NCBI GenBank assembly: GCA_004123355.1
Contig: SCHM01000001.1
Span: 5,076,001-5,140,000 of the forward strand
DNA from: Amphirosellinia nigrospora
Taxonomy: Eukaryota > Ascomycota > Sordariomycetes > Xylariales > Xylariaceae
Length of the DNA: 64,000 nt
Direction: 5' to 3'
In this document: positions 10,793 through 23,364 of the stretch, piece after piece
Layout: the number at the start of each line of letters is the position of its first letter
How positions within the stretch are numbered: the first letter of the stretch is position 1
Translations under genes and position numbers: made by a program
Notes under the pieces: generated by a model
What the model was told of the DNA's origin: nothing
The model's input: the letters and a program-made list of their open reading frames with translations, nothing else
Databases searched by the model: none

Positions 10793-12282
10793 GGTGTAGG
10801 CGTTGGTGTTGGTGTTCGTGGCGGTGGTGATGCGACGGCTGGATAGAAGAAACCAGCTCCGAGTGCGGCCGACCGCGATCAACCGAAGTCCTAATGGCGC
10901 CACTGTTGCGCTCCGTTGCCGGGAGGACGCTAATCCAAATACCCTGTCTTCTTTTGCCGTATTTCCTTTGGTTGGCAGAATACAAGATGTGTCCTACGCC
11001 GACATAATTTCTCCTCTCCATTAGCTTCCTACTACCTACCTACTACCTACCTCTGTAGGTACCTGCTAAACCTTTTCAAATGTACCTACCTAGGTAGCCT
11101 GGCATAAGTACTTTTAGTGCACCCATCCAACCAAAAAAAAAAAAAAAAAAGCAGGTCGCCCAAAACGCGCCGCCGGGTGGGGGAGTCGGAGCCTATGCTG
11201 CGGCGTCTAGAGACTCTAACCGGACTTAGTGTAGTGACAGGGTGCCTGCATGACCTGGCGCATCTCGTATTCAAACCAGCACACCATCATTTAGAGTCGC
11301 TCCCAATGTTACCCCTCGGCCGCGCATATGCACCAAAATGAGAACAACATTCAGAGAATGTGATAGTCACACATCATCATCGGCTCTACACGTGTCATGA
11401 CATACTGTAGCTTTGAGACTTATTTATTGGATTGCTCGCCACCACTTTTATTGTAACTGAACATGATAGAACGACATCAGATGAGGGCCGTGACTACTGC
11501 GTATATTATTATTTATTCATTTTCTCAACCGCTTCCATATTGTTACTAGAATTCTCGCTAAAAGTACAAATTCTACCTCGGTAAACTGCCATGTCTTCCG
11601 GCGGTAATACACAACAAGCCTGGGCTTGCCACGCCCCAGCGCGCCTCGCTGGCCCAACCTCCGTCCCCCCACAAAGGCTTGACTGTCGTACTCTGTCGTA
11701 CATAGATAGTCCTATGTTGACCTCCAAAGTCTCGGCCCTCCAAGGTCCCGCCGAATTAGATAGACAAAGAAATTATGTCCTGCTTCGCTAGAAAGTCGCC
11801 TATCGCACTCGCCACTTTTCTCATCTTTCCGTGTCCTGATATGGTTCCGTTCTGTATCGAGGGACCCGGCAACTTGATGGCTGTGGTGAATCGTGTGCAA
11901 AAGAAACTATTAGAGCGAAAGAAAAGGACAGGATCGATGCAGCCTGCCGTGTTCGATTCTACGACCTCGGCGGCGGGAAATGGACTGATAATGAGATGGA
12001 GGAAGCAGTGCCGACAGGCGCTTGGACACCGTCAAGGCGGAGTAGCCTTACCCCGGGCCGGACCAAAAATATTAAAACGATGACGGAGCCCTAATAGCTC
12101 GGCTACCAACGTGATACTAACGTGAGGAACAAAAATTCGAAAACGCCCCGACACCTTACTATGCTGGCCATGTACAACGCCATCGGATTGGACGAAAACA
12201 GGAAACATTAACGCAGGTCTATGGCCTTGAATCGACAAAAGAAAAGTCTCGCTGATATGCCGTGTCAAGTGTTTTGTCGTCA
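10793..12282. other. 1.5-kb intergenic stretch with TACCTA palindromes and a poly-A tract
   Basis: Between the Dus1 start and the Bni4-like stop. It holds repeated TACCTACC / ACCTAGGTAG motifs at 11030-11098 and an A18-type tract at about 11133-11150 (T-rich on the Dus1 coding strand). No gene recognised. Confidence 0.6.
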
Positions 12283-14829
12283 TCAGAAAAAGTGTGTGTA
12301 TATCTTGGATGTCTCATGAACTCCATCTCCTGCCATTTCAGATTAGCGCCACGAAGCTCAGAATTACTCGCTGCCTGAGATTGACTCAAACTCACCATTT
12401 GAAGCTATTTAATCTCTTCTTTGATCTGCTGCGCAGCATGGGTGTCAGCGGTTGCACGTAGCAATCTCGCCGCGGCGGTCGTACTCCCCGCTGGGCCAGG
12501 TGTCGTGAAACACAATTCTAGGGCTGAACGTTGCGTTGCGTTTGTGGCCTGCTTGGGGGGTTGCTGGCGCGCTTTTGGTATCCTGACGTAGGCGCAATGC
12601 TGACATGAAATAATCCTCTGTTCCAATTGTAACGGATCCATTATGCTTGTGAACATCATCATTAGGTGTGCTGGGCGCGCTGGAGTTGGGCGAGTCGGAT
12701 ACATTCGGATCAGGGGAAGGTCGAAGGCTGGTCCTTTGCCTTCGGGACCTGGAGCGGGCGGTGTTGGAGAGTTACTGCGAGCTATGTAGCCGTCATCATT
12801 AGCCAATAATTCTAAGCAAACCCAACCAAAATTTCGGCTTACTTTTCAAGATGCCCTTGCGAATCGTAGCAAGTACCTCAGCTCGCTCCTTTTCACTGCC
12901 AATAATGCTCTTCCTTGCGGCAGAGTTCTCGCTCGAGGCGTCCAAGTTTTCTGTACTCTTGCTTGCATCGATGGAATTACGTTCCAAATGAGGAAATCCG
13001 GTTCCATTAGTGCGAACACGCTCCGCGTTAGTGGTTACATTGACACGGTCGCGCTCGGCTTCAACGGTAACCATAGAAACAGTGAGAGGCTCCTGGGCCC
13101 GTTAATTCGTCATTTGGGGACCCAATCATTGACTTAGGCCTGAAAAGACCAACAAGCGATCGGACTGCCCTTCTTCACACCACGTCCCATCTTACGGAGC
13201 ATGATTGAAGCAGATGACGCGGTTGACGAAATCGATAGGTTATCAGTTGAGCCCGAAAATAGCTTTGTGCCAGAGTATATGCTGCTGCCAATCCCTCCTT
13301 CCTCCTGTTTCTGAGCAATCCGCGCTTGCTCCTGTTCGTACAAGTCGTCGGCGTTAGGAGTCTTTTGCAGCCGTGACGGTTCATCATTTTTGGTAGTGGT
13401 GGACTCGACACCAATTTCTTGTCCGGTAACCTTCCTAAGCTCAGCGGCGCTTCCAAAAGAGAATGCTCTCCGTAATCTGGATGTCTTGCTTTTCGACTTT
13501 CCTCCTTTCTCGTTAATTGCAGCGAGGTGTTGAGCTGCTGGACTATCTGCCTTAGGTGCCTGGGATGACGCCGACGGCTTGATGGGTACTGGAGCAGTAG
13601 CGCGAGCCGCCTCGTTAGGCGAAGACCCGCAAGCCATGGTGACCGGGTTGGACAATGGTGACGGGCTAAGCACTCGCTTACCGACATCAGTAGATGAGAC
13701 CCTTGGCGGTATATTGACGAGTTTCGGTTGATCGTGAACCGGGACTTTGTCCCCAGATAGGGAGGAGGTTGAGGCGGGGCTCCCAGTGGGGGCAGAGGCA
13801 TTGGAGTTTCGATTCGCGACTGAGTGGATATCGGATTAGTTTTATGTCCTGGGCAGTCTGATTGGGCAAGCGGGTATCCAAATCGCAGGAAATAGACTTA
13901 CTGAAGAAGGCCGCGAATTGCTACTGCGGCTGGACGCGCTTTCAGAGCTGCCATTTCTGACATGCGAAGCATTGCCCGCTGGCGGAGGAAGAGGGACAAT
14001 TCTCGTTGGCCTTTGCTCCTTCTCATTGCCTGTTTCTTCGAACCTGATACTCCATCTGGTTGAGATGGCTCGGTCATCCGATTCGGGTTCTGGGGAGCCG
14101 AGCTGTTGAAATAGTCTGATGAGTTGATTGAGTGAATGCTGCGTCGCCGATACCTTTTAGACTCATCATCGGGGTGGCGGGGTATATGCATATCATCCAT
14201 TGTTGTACCAGCCAAAGCGCCATGCGCACTCTGAGGTCGGTTAGAAGCCATTCCCTGGCTCCGAGGCAGTGGCCTCGGATTATAGACCTGGGGGTAGTGG
14301 GTACGCCGGAACCAAACGGGCTGGCAGGCCCTTGTACCTGCTGTGACTGAACCATGGAGGGTGATGAGTCTGTATGTCTTGGTGCTGGCCGTCTATATCT
14401 TTCGGGGGAGGCCTTGGAGGCGGCAACTTGTGCAAAGGTAGGCTGATTCGAAGTGCCGTTCAACAAAGGGCGAGCTGTGGTTATAGACGACTGCACTCTC
14501 GGATCTCCTAACTGTGGTAAAGTAGGTACCGTAGTTCCAGAAGATGTTCGATATCCGCCATGCTGTGATATCTGTCCACTATTGGCGAGGCTAGGCGTCG
14601 AAGTAAACGCATACGGCTGAATCGGTGCAACGGTGCCGCTTCGATATCCTGCCTGGCCTCCTACACTTCCTGATGATCCATGATAAACATGTCTTTGGTG
14701 ATTGCCGTATGTTTGACTAGAATGTCCTTGTGATGTGCCTGGCATGATTCCCGTAGCCGATGGTGGTCTCGTCTGCAGCAGGGTCACGGTTCCAGATTGC
14801 TGAGGATATGTTTGAACCAATGCAGCCAT
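12283..14829 (-). CDS. BNI4: Bni4-like scaffold protein (chitin deposition / PP1 targeting), with several one-base shifts
   Basis: A long, Ser/Pro-rich, mostly disordered protein starting at the ATG at 14829 (MAALVQTYPQQSGTVTLLQT). Conserved blocks in order: PYAFTSTPSLANS, ERYRRPAPRHTDSSPS, KRYRRRSIHSINS, SRLRRAFSFGSAAELRK, EQARIAQKQEEGGIGSSIYS, STDNLSISSTASSASIMLRK, VTVEAERDRVNV, RKSIIGSEKERAEVLATIRK and, at the C-terminus, SPRIVFHDTWPSGEYDRRGE followed by ATCN..LTPML.QQIKEEI and EMEVHETSKIYTHFF. The last part is the hallmark of fungal Bni4, which in yeast ties protein phosphatase 1 and chitin synthase III to the neck; RIVF fits the PP1-docking RVxF pattern. Introns seen: 13820-13901, 12782-12842, 12330-12395. 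About ten one-base shifts interrupt the frame, in both variable and conserved parts. Confidence 0.82.
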
Positions 14830-16250
14830 ATTAAGGAAATTCGGGAATGACGGAGCAATTTGTGATCGTCGCGATCACGAGGCCGCGTCTTTTCAAGGAG
14901 TCTCGCTATCAACACGTCCTATGAGTATTGTGGCCTCTTGAGCAGATCTAGGGGGCCTAGTCATTCGGTTTCGAGTTAGCAAATGTACAGATAATCCTAT
15001 TAGCTGCCCTTTAGATCGAAAAATAATGATCAAGTCTCGGCTTTAACAGAATCTTATGCTGCTTTGGAATGCCTTTGGATGACTTTCGAGTCTGTGTACC
15101 TTCAAAAAGCTCATATACCCTATCACCTGTCGACGTTGACGCTGTAAAGAAGCGTTCAGGGTGAGATGGGATGGTCGGAAAGAGAGGACGCCCGCGACCC
15201 GAGGGAAACGAGATCTCTGGCTAGTAGGCTACTTTTACCGTAGACAACGCCAAAAGATCGAGCTCTGCGGCCGACGAGTAGTGGAACGATGGGCAATTGA
15301 TGGGATGGTTGAGCCTCTCGTGCCACGGGAGACACACGGGGCGGTATACGGTTTCGTCTAATAGAAGGACATGGGAAAGACTTGGTCACAATGTCAACGC
15401 GGGCCCCTTGATAAAGAACAGAGGCAACAATCCCGATTCGGGGTTCACCAGTGATAGTATAGAGGACAGCCGGGACAGAGGGGAGTAGGAGATTCCCAGA
15501 TAGGCTACAGTGAAGAGCGATATCACCGGAAAGTTTGAGTGAAAAATGGATGGACGGATGGACGGGGGCCTTTGGATAAAAGGGGGACCACAAACCTTAG
15601 CAAAGGGGAAGGTGGAAGATTCACGTCAAGGAGAAAAAATTGTCTTAGACCCGAAGGTAGAAAGAAGAGTATGTACTAGTAAGATGAGAATCGAACAATA
15701 AGTGAGGGAAGAACGAACGGGAGGGTGCTGTAGGGGGAGTGAAGAAGGAGAGAATGATGGTATTCAGACGAGCATTTGGGATGGGAGAAAGAGGGAATGG
15801 GAGGTTGACTGCATCGATACAAGACGAAATGAGCGAGTGGTTCTGGGGACGTAGAAGGAGCGCGAGGTGCCAATGGGGGTGCCAATGGCAGGGGGCTCCC
15901 AGAACCGCTGTGGGTAATGGGGGGCGCCGGGTGCATGTTGCCCTGCAGCATGTACCTACCAACGCCACCTGCTAGGTACCTACCTTAAGTTAGGTGCCGT
16001 ACTTTATCTGTTGAGCTAGCTAGAGAGGTTAGGTACTGATCTATCTGGGTTCTATAGCGCAGGCGACGTAGCCGTACAGCAATGCCGACAGCGCATGAGA
16101 AGTGCCTGCTGCGTTATATACAGCGCGGAGCAGTACATGTACCTTAGGTATGGTACTACCTTCCTTAGGCACAGTAGCCCCTAAAAGAAGCGTGTCCGAC
16201 GTGGAGCCTCGTGCAACCTCCGCATTGATTCATCCATTTTTCTCATTTTA
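14830..16250. other. probable 5' leader/promoter of the Bni4-like gene
   Basis: No supported gene. On the minus strand 15560-15900 is pyrimidine-rich, as in long fungal 5' leaders. TACCTA-type palindromes appear at 15952-15990 and near 16021-16040. Confidence 0.5.
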
Positions 16251-19200
16251 GCATTGTCAAGGACGGCGCCCTGCCCCATCCCAACCTGCTATCCTAAGTA
16301 CCTACTAACAGATGTAGAGTCAAAAACAATACCTAATTTATACCCAAGTTGGCGTGATATTGTAAGCATTGTGACTGGAAAGCCACCTGTCTCTTACCCA
16401 GGTATTACTTATTCATGTTTGATCTTGATAGAAACAACCATAAAGACAATGACCGAAAGGACTAACCTATGTATCCTTGAAAAACCACGCATATTGGCCG
16501 GAAGGAGGAAATCAAACATTGAAGCAGTGTACACGATAGGTACGTAGTACAGTACACGTTTCACCGACTTGGAATTCATAGCAATTGACTTGTCCCTTTC
16601 TAGTCAACGCATCATAACTTAAACATATGTAATCAGGCTTGGAAGCTCGTTGTGAATAATTGAAACTGAGCTGACAGAATAGTAGACCAATTTGTTTGAC
16701 GGTTGTGCCTAGTACAAACACTCTCGCAATACTTTTTGGCTAAACTTAATAATTTGATCTGGCATGCAACGAGTTCCCCAAATAACTTTATAGATAAACA
16801 AGGTATGGACGTCCCAGTTAAGAAACAAAAAATAATAACCATAAAGCAAGATACATACATGCAGTCCAGGGTGCTTCAAGTACCGCGACTTGGCATATCC
16901 CAGTACCTAGTCAGGCCTGTATCTGGAGTAGCCTAATACAAGTTTCCGTGGATGTTATTGAGACCAGGGTGAAGCGAGTTTCCCATTGGAGGACATTGTC
17001 AACAGGCATTGATTACTGTCGCGCTAGACAAGCAGCAAAGGGTGGTTTGGGGAGGTGTGCCAGAAAGCATATGTTGCTTGCTGCACAGCATGCGCATAGA
17101 AGAACTGCATCTACGAATCATTTTTATTCCTTCTGCCTCTGTTGTTACCGGGGTATAGCCAGCAACACACATCACTGACGTTGGATTGTCAGTCATTATT
17201 TCCTGTGACGTACAGTACTTATGACGCTTATCGAAATAAGATTTTGTGGGATTTGGTATTTCCACATACCGTACCCATCTACACATCACTTGCTACTGTT
17301 TGACGCCTTCTGACAACTAGAGCAATGCAGAACCTGGCTTGTTGTAGTACGAATTTGCTCAGCTTGTTTCGTTTGGAGTTTACTTGTTACCTTGGCATTA
17401 ATAATCTAACCGTTTGTCCATGGTATTTCATTCAACTGGCGTGCCAAGGCGGAGTGTACTTAGAGTCACAGTAGGCTAGCGCTATCGATCATCCCCGAAG
17501 ATCAGCACAACGCCTCTTGAGTGTATCTGTTGACTGGCTTGCCGAATGACTTACTCAGGTGGTAGTTAATATAGAATATTAAAGAACAGCCGGATACTAC
17601 CTAGGTATTCATATTGTTCTATTTGTACTATAAGTAAACACCGTAATCAACCCTACAGGCCCCTATTCCTGCCCCCTACCCCATGCTTCCAAGCCATTAA
17701 TCTTCGCCGTGGACCTCTAAGATCAACTTTTAGGATTTTACGTGCATCTTGTTGCTGCAAGAAAGCAGTGGATCGTCAGCCAGAAATTCTATAATCAGCT
17801 AACAACACTGTGTGAATTCGCCGCCCGTTGTCTCCGACTTCGTATTGCAGTCCGCTCATTCCTTGACAAATAAGCAACCCAAATTTGGTTATTATGTTAA
17901 ATCTTACCTACATACAGTATACTTACAAAGGACATGGCAAGTGCGTAAAATAAATAAATGACCTGTTTTCACCATCTGTTTATGTCGGCCTTCAATAGGT
18001 GCCAATTAGTATCTAACTCTAACGTAGGCAGCGTTCTTCTCGCTATTGTTCTTGGACGCTTCATACCTAATAAGCATAGTGGTTATTTCCCTTTTGTGAA
18101 CAAATAGGGCTTTCGAGTTAGGACATCTTATCCTAAGCTATTACCCATGCCTCAAGATGAAGTTTCTCCAAGGCCCCCTCGGCCAAATATCAGGCCAAAG
18201 CCCACATCTACGCGATTCGATCGGTTCCAGCAGACTGGTTGAGATGGACCTGTCTCCAGTCTAGTATGTTGCGATCGTGAAGTGGGTTATTAACATTTTT
18301 CACCAACCTGAAAACCCCTTTATTCCGCGGTAGGTTAGTGTACTCTACTATATCTACACTAAGCCAAACGGAGGCCCTACCTTTCTCCATACAGTATCAT
18401 CAAGCGTAGATCCTCTCCGCTCACTCACGGCGCGTAACGAACTTGCAGACCGAATTTTGTCAACGGACAGGAAACGGATACGGGATAATCGGTCTCCCCT
18501 GATCGTCATTCTCGCTTGCGTTCTGAATTGCATCATATTATTTTCCAATCAGCGTGTTTTTGCTGCATTAATCATCCGATTAGAGAGAATTATATGTACA
18601 ACCCGATACGCGCATGGTCAGCTGTTCCTGTCCTCTTCACCGTCGTAGGGTGTTGTAGGAGAAAGATCCTATACTCTACTACACAGGCACCAAATACCAC
18701 CTGCCCCGTAACTACAAGTAGAAGATGCAAGACATTACTTGCTAGTTCGCCAAGACAAAGTGGGCTCATGCATTAGGGACTTATAGTATGCTACTACAGC
18801 CTCATCGCCCTGCTTGATGTCACAATGATCGATATAGGGGGCACCAATTAGGTGACCTAGTGAGCTTTTCTGATGTCGCGATTCAAGATCAAACCGATAT
18901 AAGACCACGCCCAGCATTTGCCTTACAGTGTCTAGCGCTTACACCGAGAACCGGACAGGACCAGAGAAGGAGCCCGGACATAATATTTCACTATTTTCAC
19001 ATGAAATGCGGTTCATCAAGAAAGCCACGGCTTCTCAGCTTCGCCATATGTGGATCGCGTGGCCAAGTTTCATATGACGACGCCTTCGGCCTTTGAGAAT
19101 GATTCCAAGTGGCGCTCAATTTTAGACACGCTGACAGATATCACACGCCTCCGAAGACTGGTGGTGCCGAGCATCATTCTCTCTATCTCATTGCTTTTTG

Positions 19201-22200
19201 CAGCGTAACACTTTAGGGGTCCTGTCGACTATTCCAGACCAGAGGGGTGCGGGGTTGCTCGCCTGTCACACCGCATTTCGATGTGGGTTAACCGTTTGGC
19301 TTCATATTACGGTACCACGAGGCGGCCTCGAGGTTGAGTCAGTCGCACTCAATTAGACTCGGGCGATCATTATGAAGAACTTCATGTTTACTTTATACTC
19401 GCGGAACAGTACACTTGGCGTGCCAACTTATATTGCCATAGATCGTCGACCTTAAGCTCCAGCATGTTTAAACCTGTTGTAAGATCACATAAACTGACCA
19501 GAGCTTGTGACTATACTTAAGGTTATTATGTAAAGATCCCATACCAGCACCCTAATAAGCTTTTTCTATCCTTGCGTGCCTCGGCAGCCCCCAAATTAAT
19601 CATCGAGTCTTCCTACCGGACTTAATGCATACGCCCCTGTCCTAGCTCTCACGTTTTAGTCGAAATCTTGAAACGTCTACCGAAGGCGTTGACCGCCTTC
19701 TCTTCCCTTCTCCTTCATCAAGACCACTCCAGTACGCTTCTCGGAATACCGCGTATTTCTTGAACGCCCATGGCCGACGGAAAGTACCGGCCACTTGGAT
19801 TCGAGGATCTCTGCGACGGGATGCAGTGTTACGAGCTCACGACTATAGCTAAGGGCGGGCATTCTCCGAGCCTTCACTGCGTGACGCATCCGACATCGAC
19901 TTGCTTTTGATCAAACCCTGGCGTAGGTACCCACGACACTGGACACCAGCCGGACTCGGAATCGTTAGTTGAATGTCAGGCTCATTATGCCTGAGTTTAC
20001 CATACAATTCCACATACGGGCTCGATAATGATACTACGTATATAGTCCTTCTCCCATCTGAAGGGGACGTAATTTCACGTATGCTCGGTTTTTCTGATCG
20101 CACACGGGTAACCCTCGGCGGTAGTGTATGTGCACGACTCCCTGTGTAACGCCGGAAACGCGCAATCAGGTGTATCTTGATTCGCGGGAGTTATATGAGG
20201 GTAGCTGCCGTTCAAAGTCGTGCAGACAATGCGCGGCCTCATTGAATATCAATATGGCGGTGAAGACGTTCGCGGACCGCGCGTTCTGGGATGATTTATA
20301 TGTTGTTTAACTCCCTGAAACAGATAACACGCCAGATACCATGATTATTATGACTAAGAGTCATGAATTGACTTCGCGGTAAGCTCACAAGAAACATACC
20401 CCCAAAACTGAAGATCAAGCGCCTGACACCTGTCTGCTAGTGGTATAATGTCAGATAAGTGTCTTGTCAATTCCAGCCGGCTCAAGGGTGCCCTTGGCAT
20501 GTGGTGTCTCGGCATCGATCCTACAATTACCCTGTTTGCATAATTTAATCGGAAAGGTTCGCTGGCTGATAACGCTCACCGGCTTCGTGGTCAGATGCGG
20601 GATCAGACATCACTCATGTTTCACATCACACTCTGCCCTATCATAGCTGTTTGCTTCGAGTCCTCGTAAATGAAACCTTTCGACATTAGAGACTATTACT
20701 CACCACCGGCCTCGAACGACTACGTCGGAAGTGCATCTGTAAATGTTGAGTTTACTTTCACAGCTCACTTGAATCAGACGATCGACGTGTTACCGTCGTT
20801 CAACTCTTCGGCAATCGAGTGGTATTGAAGCATCCACCAATTCTTTGCCGCCTCTCTTAGCACAATATGCCTAGCTAGTAACTCAAAAGAGAACGACCTG
20901 ACGCAAACGGGCACCCTACACTCAATTGAGTGATCGCTTTGAATGTATATATAGCCCAAGATCGTATGTAGCTTTTCAATTCGATATATTCGTGTAATAT
21001 CTCTTAGTTGACATGTACAGTCATGCCGACTATCTTTTTATGCATACCAAGCTTCAATTCCATATGAAAGCCCTGCCGATGATACCGCTAGAACCAATCG
21101 CGCGAACGACGCAGGGGCTCGGCATTTGGAGTCTCTATCGCCACGTCTAGAGTATATAACAAGATCGCAACGTCATGAGAGCTGGTGGCAACTTGGTTGG
21201 CAAAGGTAACGGCGTTCGGTATAACCCTCCGTATCCTCAAACATACTGGGGAGGCCCGTCTATCCGGTTCATATCTACGCTGCCAGTATACGAAAAAAAG
21301 GGCAGACTATCGATCTCACTAATATGGATGGACGTCCATGACTATCCGCCGTACGCCGAAAGATGACATGCGAATCAACCTAGAAATGAGATCGGGGCTA
21401 TTTTAAGAAACAAAATAACCCTGGTTAAAGGAAGCCCGCCGAGTCATATATTCTCCTGCCCTGACTCGACAATATTGTTAGTGGAAGATGTCGGGAAAAG
21501 CCTTGAGGGGTGGTTCATATCTTACCTGACGATCAAATAGTATCTCTAGGGTAGCTAGCTTCGAAAGCTTCAATACGAATCGAGGCTTAGACAACACACC
21601 GCGCGGTCGCTACTACCATCGAAACAAGAATGAGCGGAAGAATCTGTCCGATTAGTGGCGAATAATGGGTTGTACGTCTAGATCATAAGCATAATGATAA
21701 CAGCAAAAAGGCTTGAACGGCCGAATAAGATAAACGAATGAGGTGAAAGAAACAATAGGGAAACGGGAAGGGAGAGAAAAAAGCCCACCAAAAATCTATG
21801 CGGTAGGGAGTAGTTTAAGTTAAAATCTTAAGATATATTTAGGTTTTGAGTTGGGTGTATGCTGGGTCTGGGCTCGGACCACGTGATACGTAACTTCGGA
21901 GATGCGGCCTGCAAACCTTAAGTATAACCAAGCTGTCGGTAGTCTAATGGTTGTCCTATTCGCCTACCTAAGGAGGTACTCCATGTATCAATATAAACCT
22001 AGTGGATATGTACAATCGGTCAGACACGAGGAGGTCGTCATGGTGTAGAGTCAAGTTAGGTCTGTTACCGTGAGTATCTATCAATGTCTTTTTTTCCTGC
22101 TCCGAGTAACTACAGATGGTCGAGTAACATATGGGTAAATTAACTAGTTATAGTGAGCGCTTATTAAGAGAGCATATTAGTCGTGGTAAGTGCGGAGGAT

Positions 22201-22980
22201 GAAAACGTCATTAAGTATGCCGACCGACTCCGGATGCCGCCAAAGAAAGGCACGCTGTATGGTAGCCCGGTTTTATTTTCAAGCTCCATGAACAAGCTTC
22301 AAAGAGATGATGGCATTGGAGTGTGCTCAATGTGATGTAGGGGAATATCAGAGGTCTCCCAAGGAAGCACAAACCCATACACCGCAGGCGAATATGTTAA
22401 CAAGGGTAAAACATCATGGGCAACCTAGTAGGTAATGCCATCGGATGGGACTCCAAGGCGGTCCTTGTTAACATCGATCTGGCCGCTTTCGCATCTTGAT
22501 ATCGATGGTGAGGACCCCTCGAAAACCTGACAAAAGTTGAAATTCACAAGACATATATACCTTCATATCATTAGCTCGCAAGAGTCGGGTGCTTGGTATG
22601 TTCTTCTACAGATGCTAAAGTGTCTTGACAGTGGTCTCAATCTTCCTATATATGCTGTCAGGTGGTGACTGGATGAATTTTAAGGACTTACCAGACCATG
22701 AGACTGAATTTCCTTCGAATCGGCACACATGACACGAATATGCGTACCGGTACGTAGCTGAGATAACCCCTCAAATGACTAAATGATATGGGATGTGGTA
22801 TTGAGGTTTGTAGCAACTCGTTTGCATTTCCTCCTAGCATTTGATGGTTATATGTGGATATAAACTTGGTATTATTAGAGTACTTAGAGGTGATAGGCAT
22901 ACGAAACAGCAAAGGGTATCTCAATTAAACAATCTCCCACAATTTCCTCCCGAGACGGATGGTGTTTTCCTTTTAATTTA
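16251..22980. other. 6.7-kb gene-poor stretch
   Basis: No open frame above about 97 codons, none with a recognisable family or codon pattern, and no terminal repeats that I could see by eye. It is unlikely to be one intact transposon; it may be old degenerate sequence. Confidence 0.5.
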
Positions 22981-23364
22981 TCAATCCTTCTTCCTGAGTA
23001 GACCCTTTACTGAATCGGAAATGGAGTGGCCACCGAATAAGTATTGGTCGGTATGCCGGCCGCAGTGCGTGTAGAGGTTGACGTGCTGGGAGCTCGATTT
23101 GTGAACACCCTCGCTGCTAGACCTTGATCTCGCGAACCAAGAGCCGTGAGAGCCGTGAGAGCCGTGAGAGCCGTGAGAGGCGGGTGTCGAAGGGTCCTGT
23201 AAAAAGGAAAAGTTAGGCTAAAAAGTACTTGGGTGATCGAACAGTAGCCAACTCACCTTATCTTTGAGTATGGACTCAGAGCTGCTGAAGCTGTCTTGTC
23301 GGCGGGCTTCAGACTTAACGTCATAAGAAAATCGGCGGGGAGATGTACTTCGATTGGCGTTCAT
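22981..23364 (-). CDS. small spliced protein with a Ser-His-Gly repeat (conserved fungal hypothetical)
   Basis: Two exons on the minus strand: 23257-23364 (36 codons from the ATG at 23364) and 22981-23196 (71 codons plus TGA), separated by a 60-bp intron with GTGAGT donor, a CTAAC branch-like element and a TTTTTACAG acceptor. The 107-residue product begins MNANRSTSPRRFSYDVKSEA, has a Ser-rich linker, then (Ser-His-Gly)x4 encoded by four perfect 9-bp repeats, then a cysteine/histidine block LYTHCGRHTDQYLFGG and a tail SISDSVKGLLRKKD. A C-terminal TxCGRHxxxxLFGG...SVxxxVxxLxxKK pattern occurs in small uncharacterised proteins of other filamentous fungi, from memory, so I think this is a real gene, but the function is unknown. 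Neither exon is long enough to stand out by length alone. No signal peptide or membrane segment. Confidence 0.72.
23141..23179 (+). repeat. 9-bp tandem repeat, four copies
   Basis: GAGCCGTGA occurs four times in a row plus a partial copy; it lies inside exon 2 of the small minus-strand gene and encodes Ser-His-Gly units. Perfect copies suggest recent slippage. Confidence 0.9.

Noticed and set aside
21936-21990. GGTAGTCTAATGGTT resembles the 5' half of a tRNA.
   Set aside because: No matching anticodon stem or TTCRA T-loop follows.
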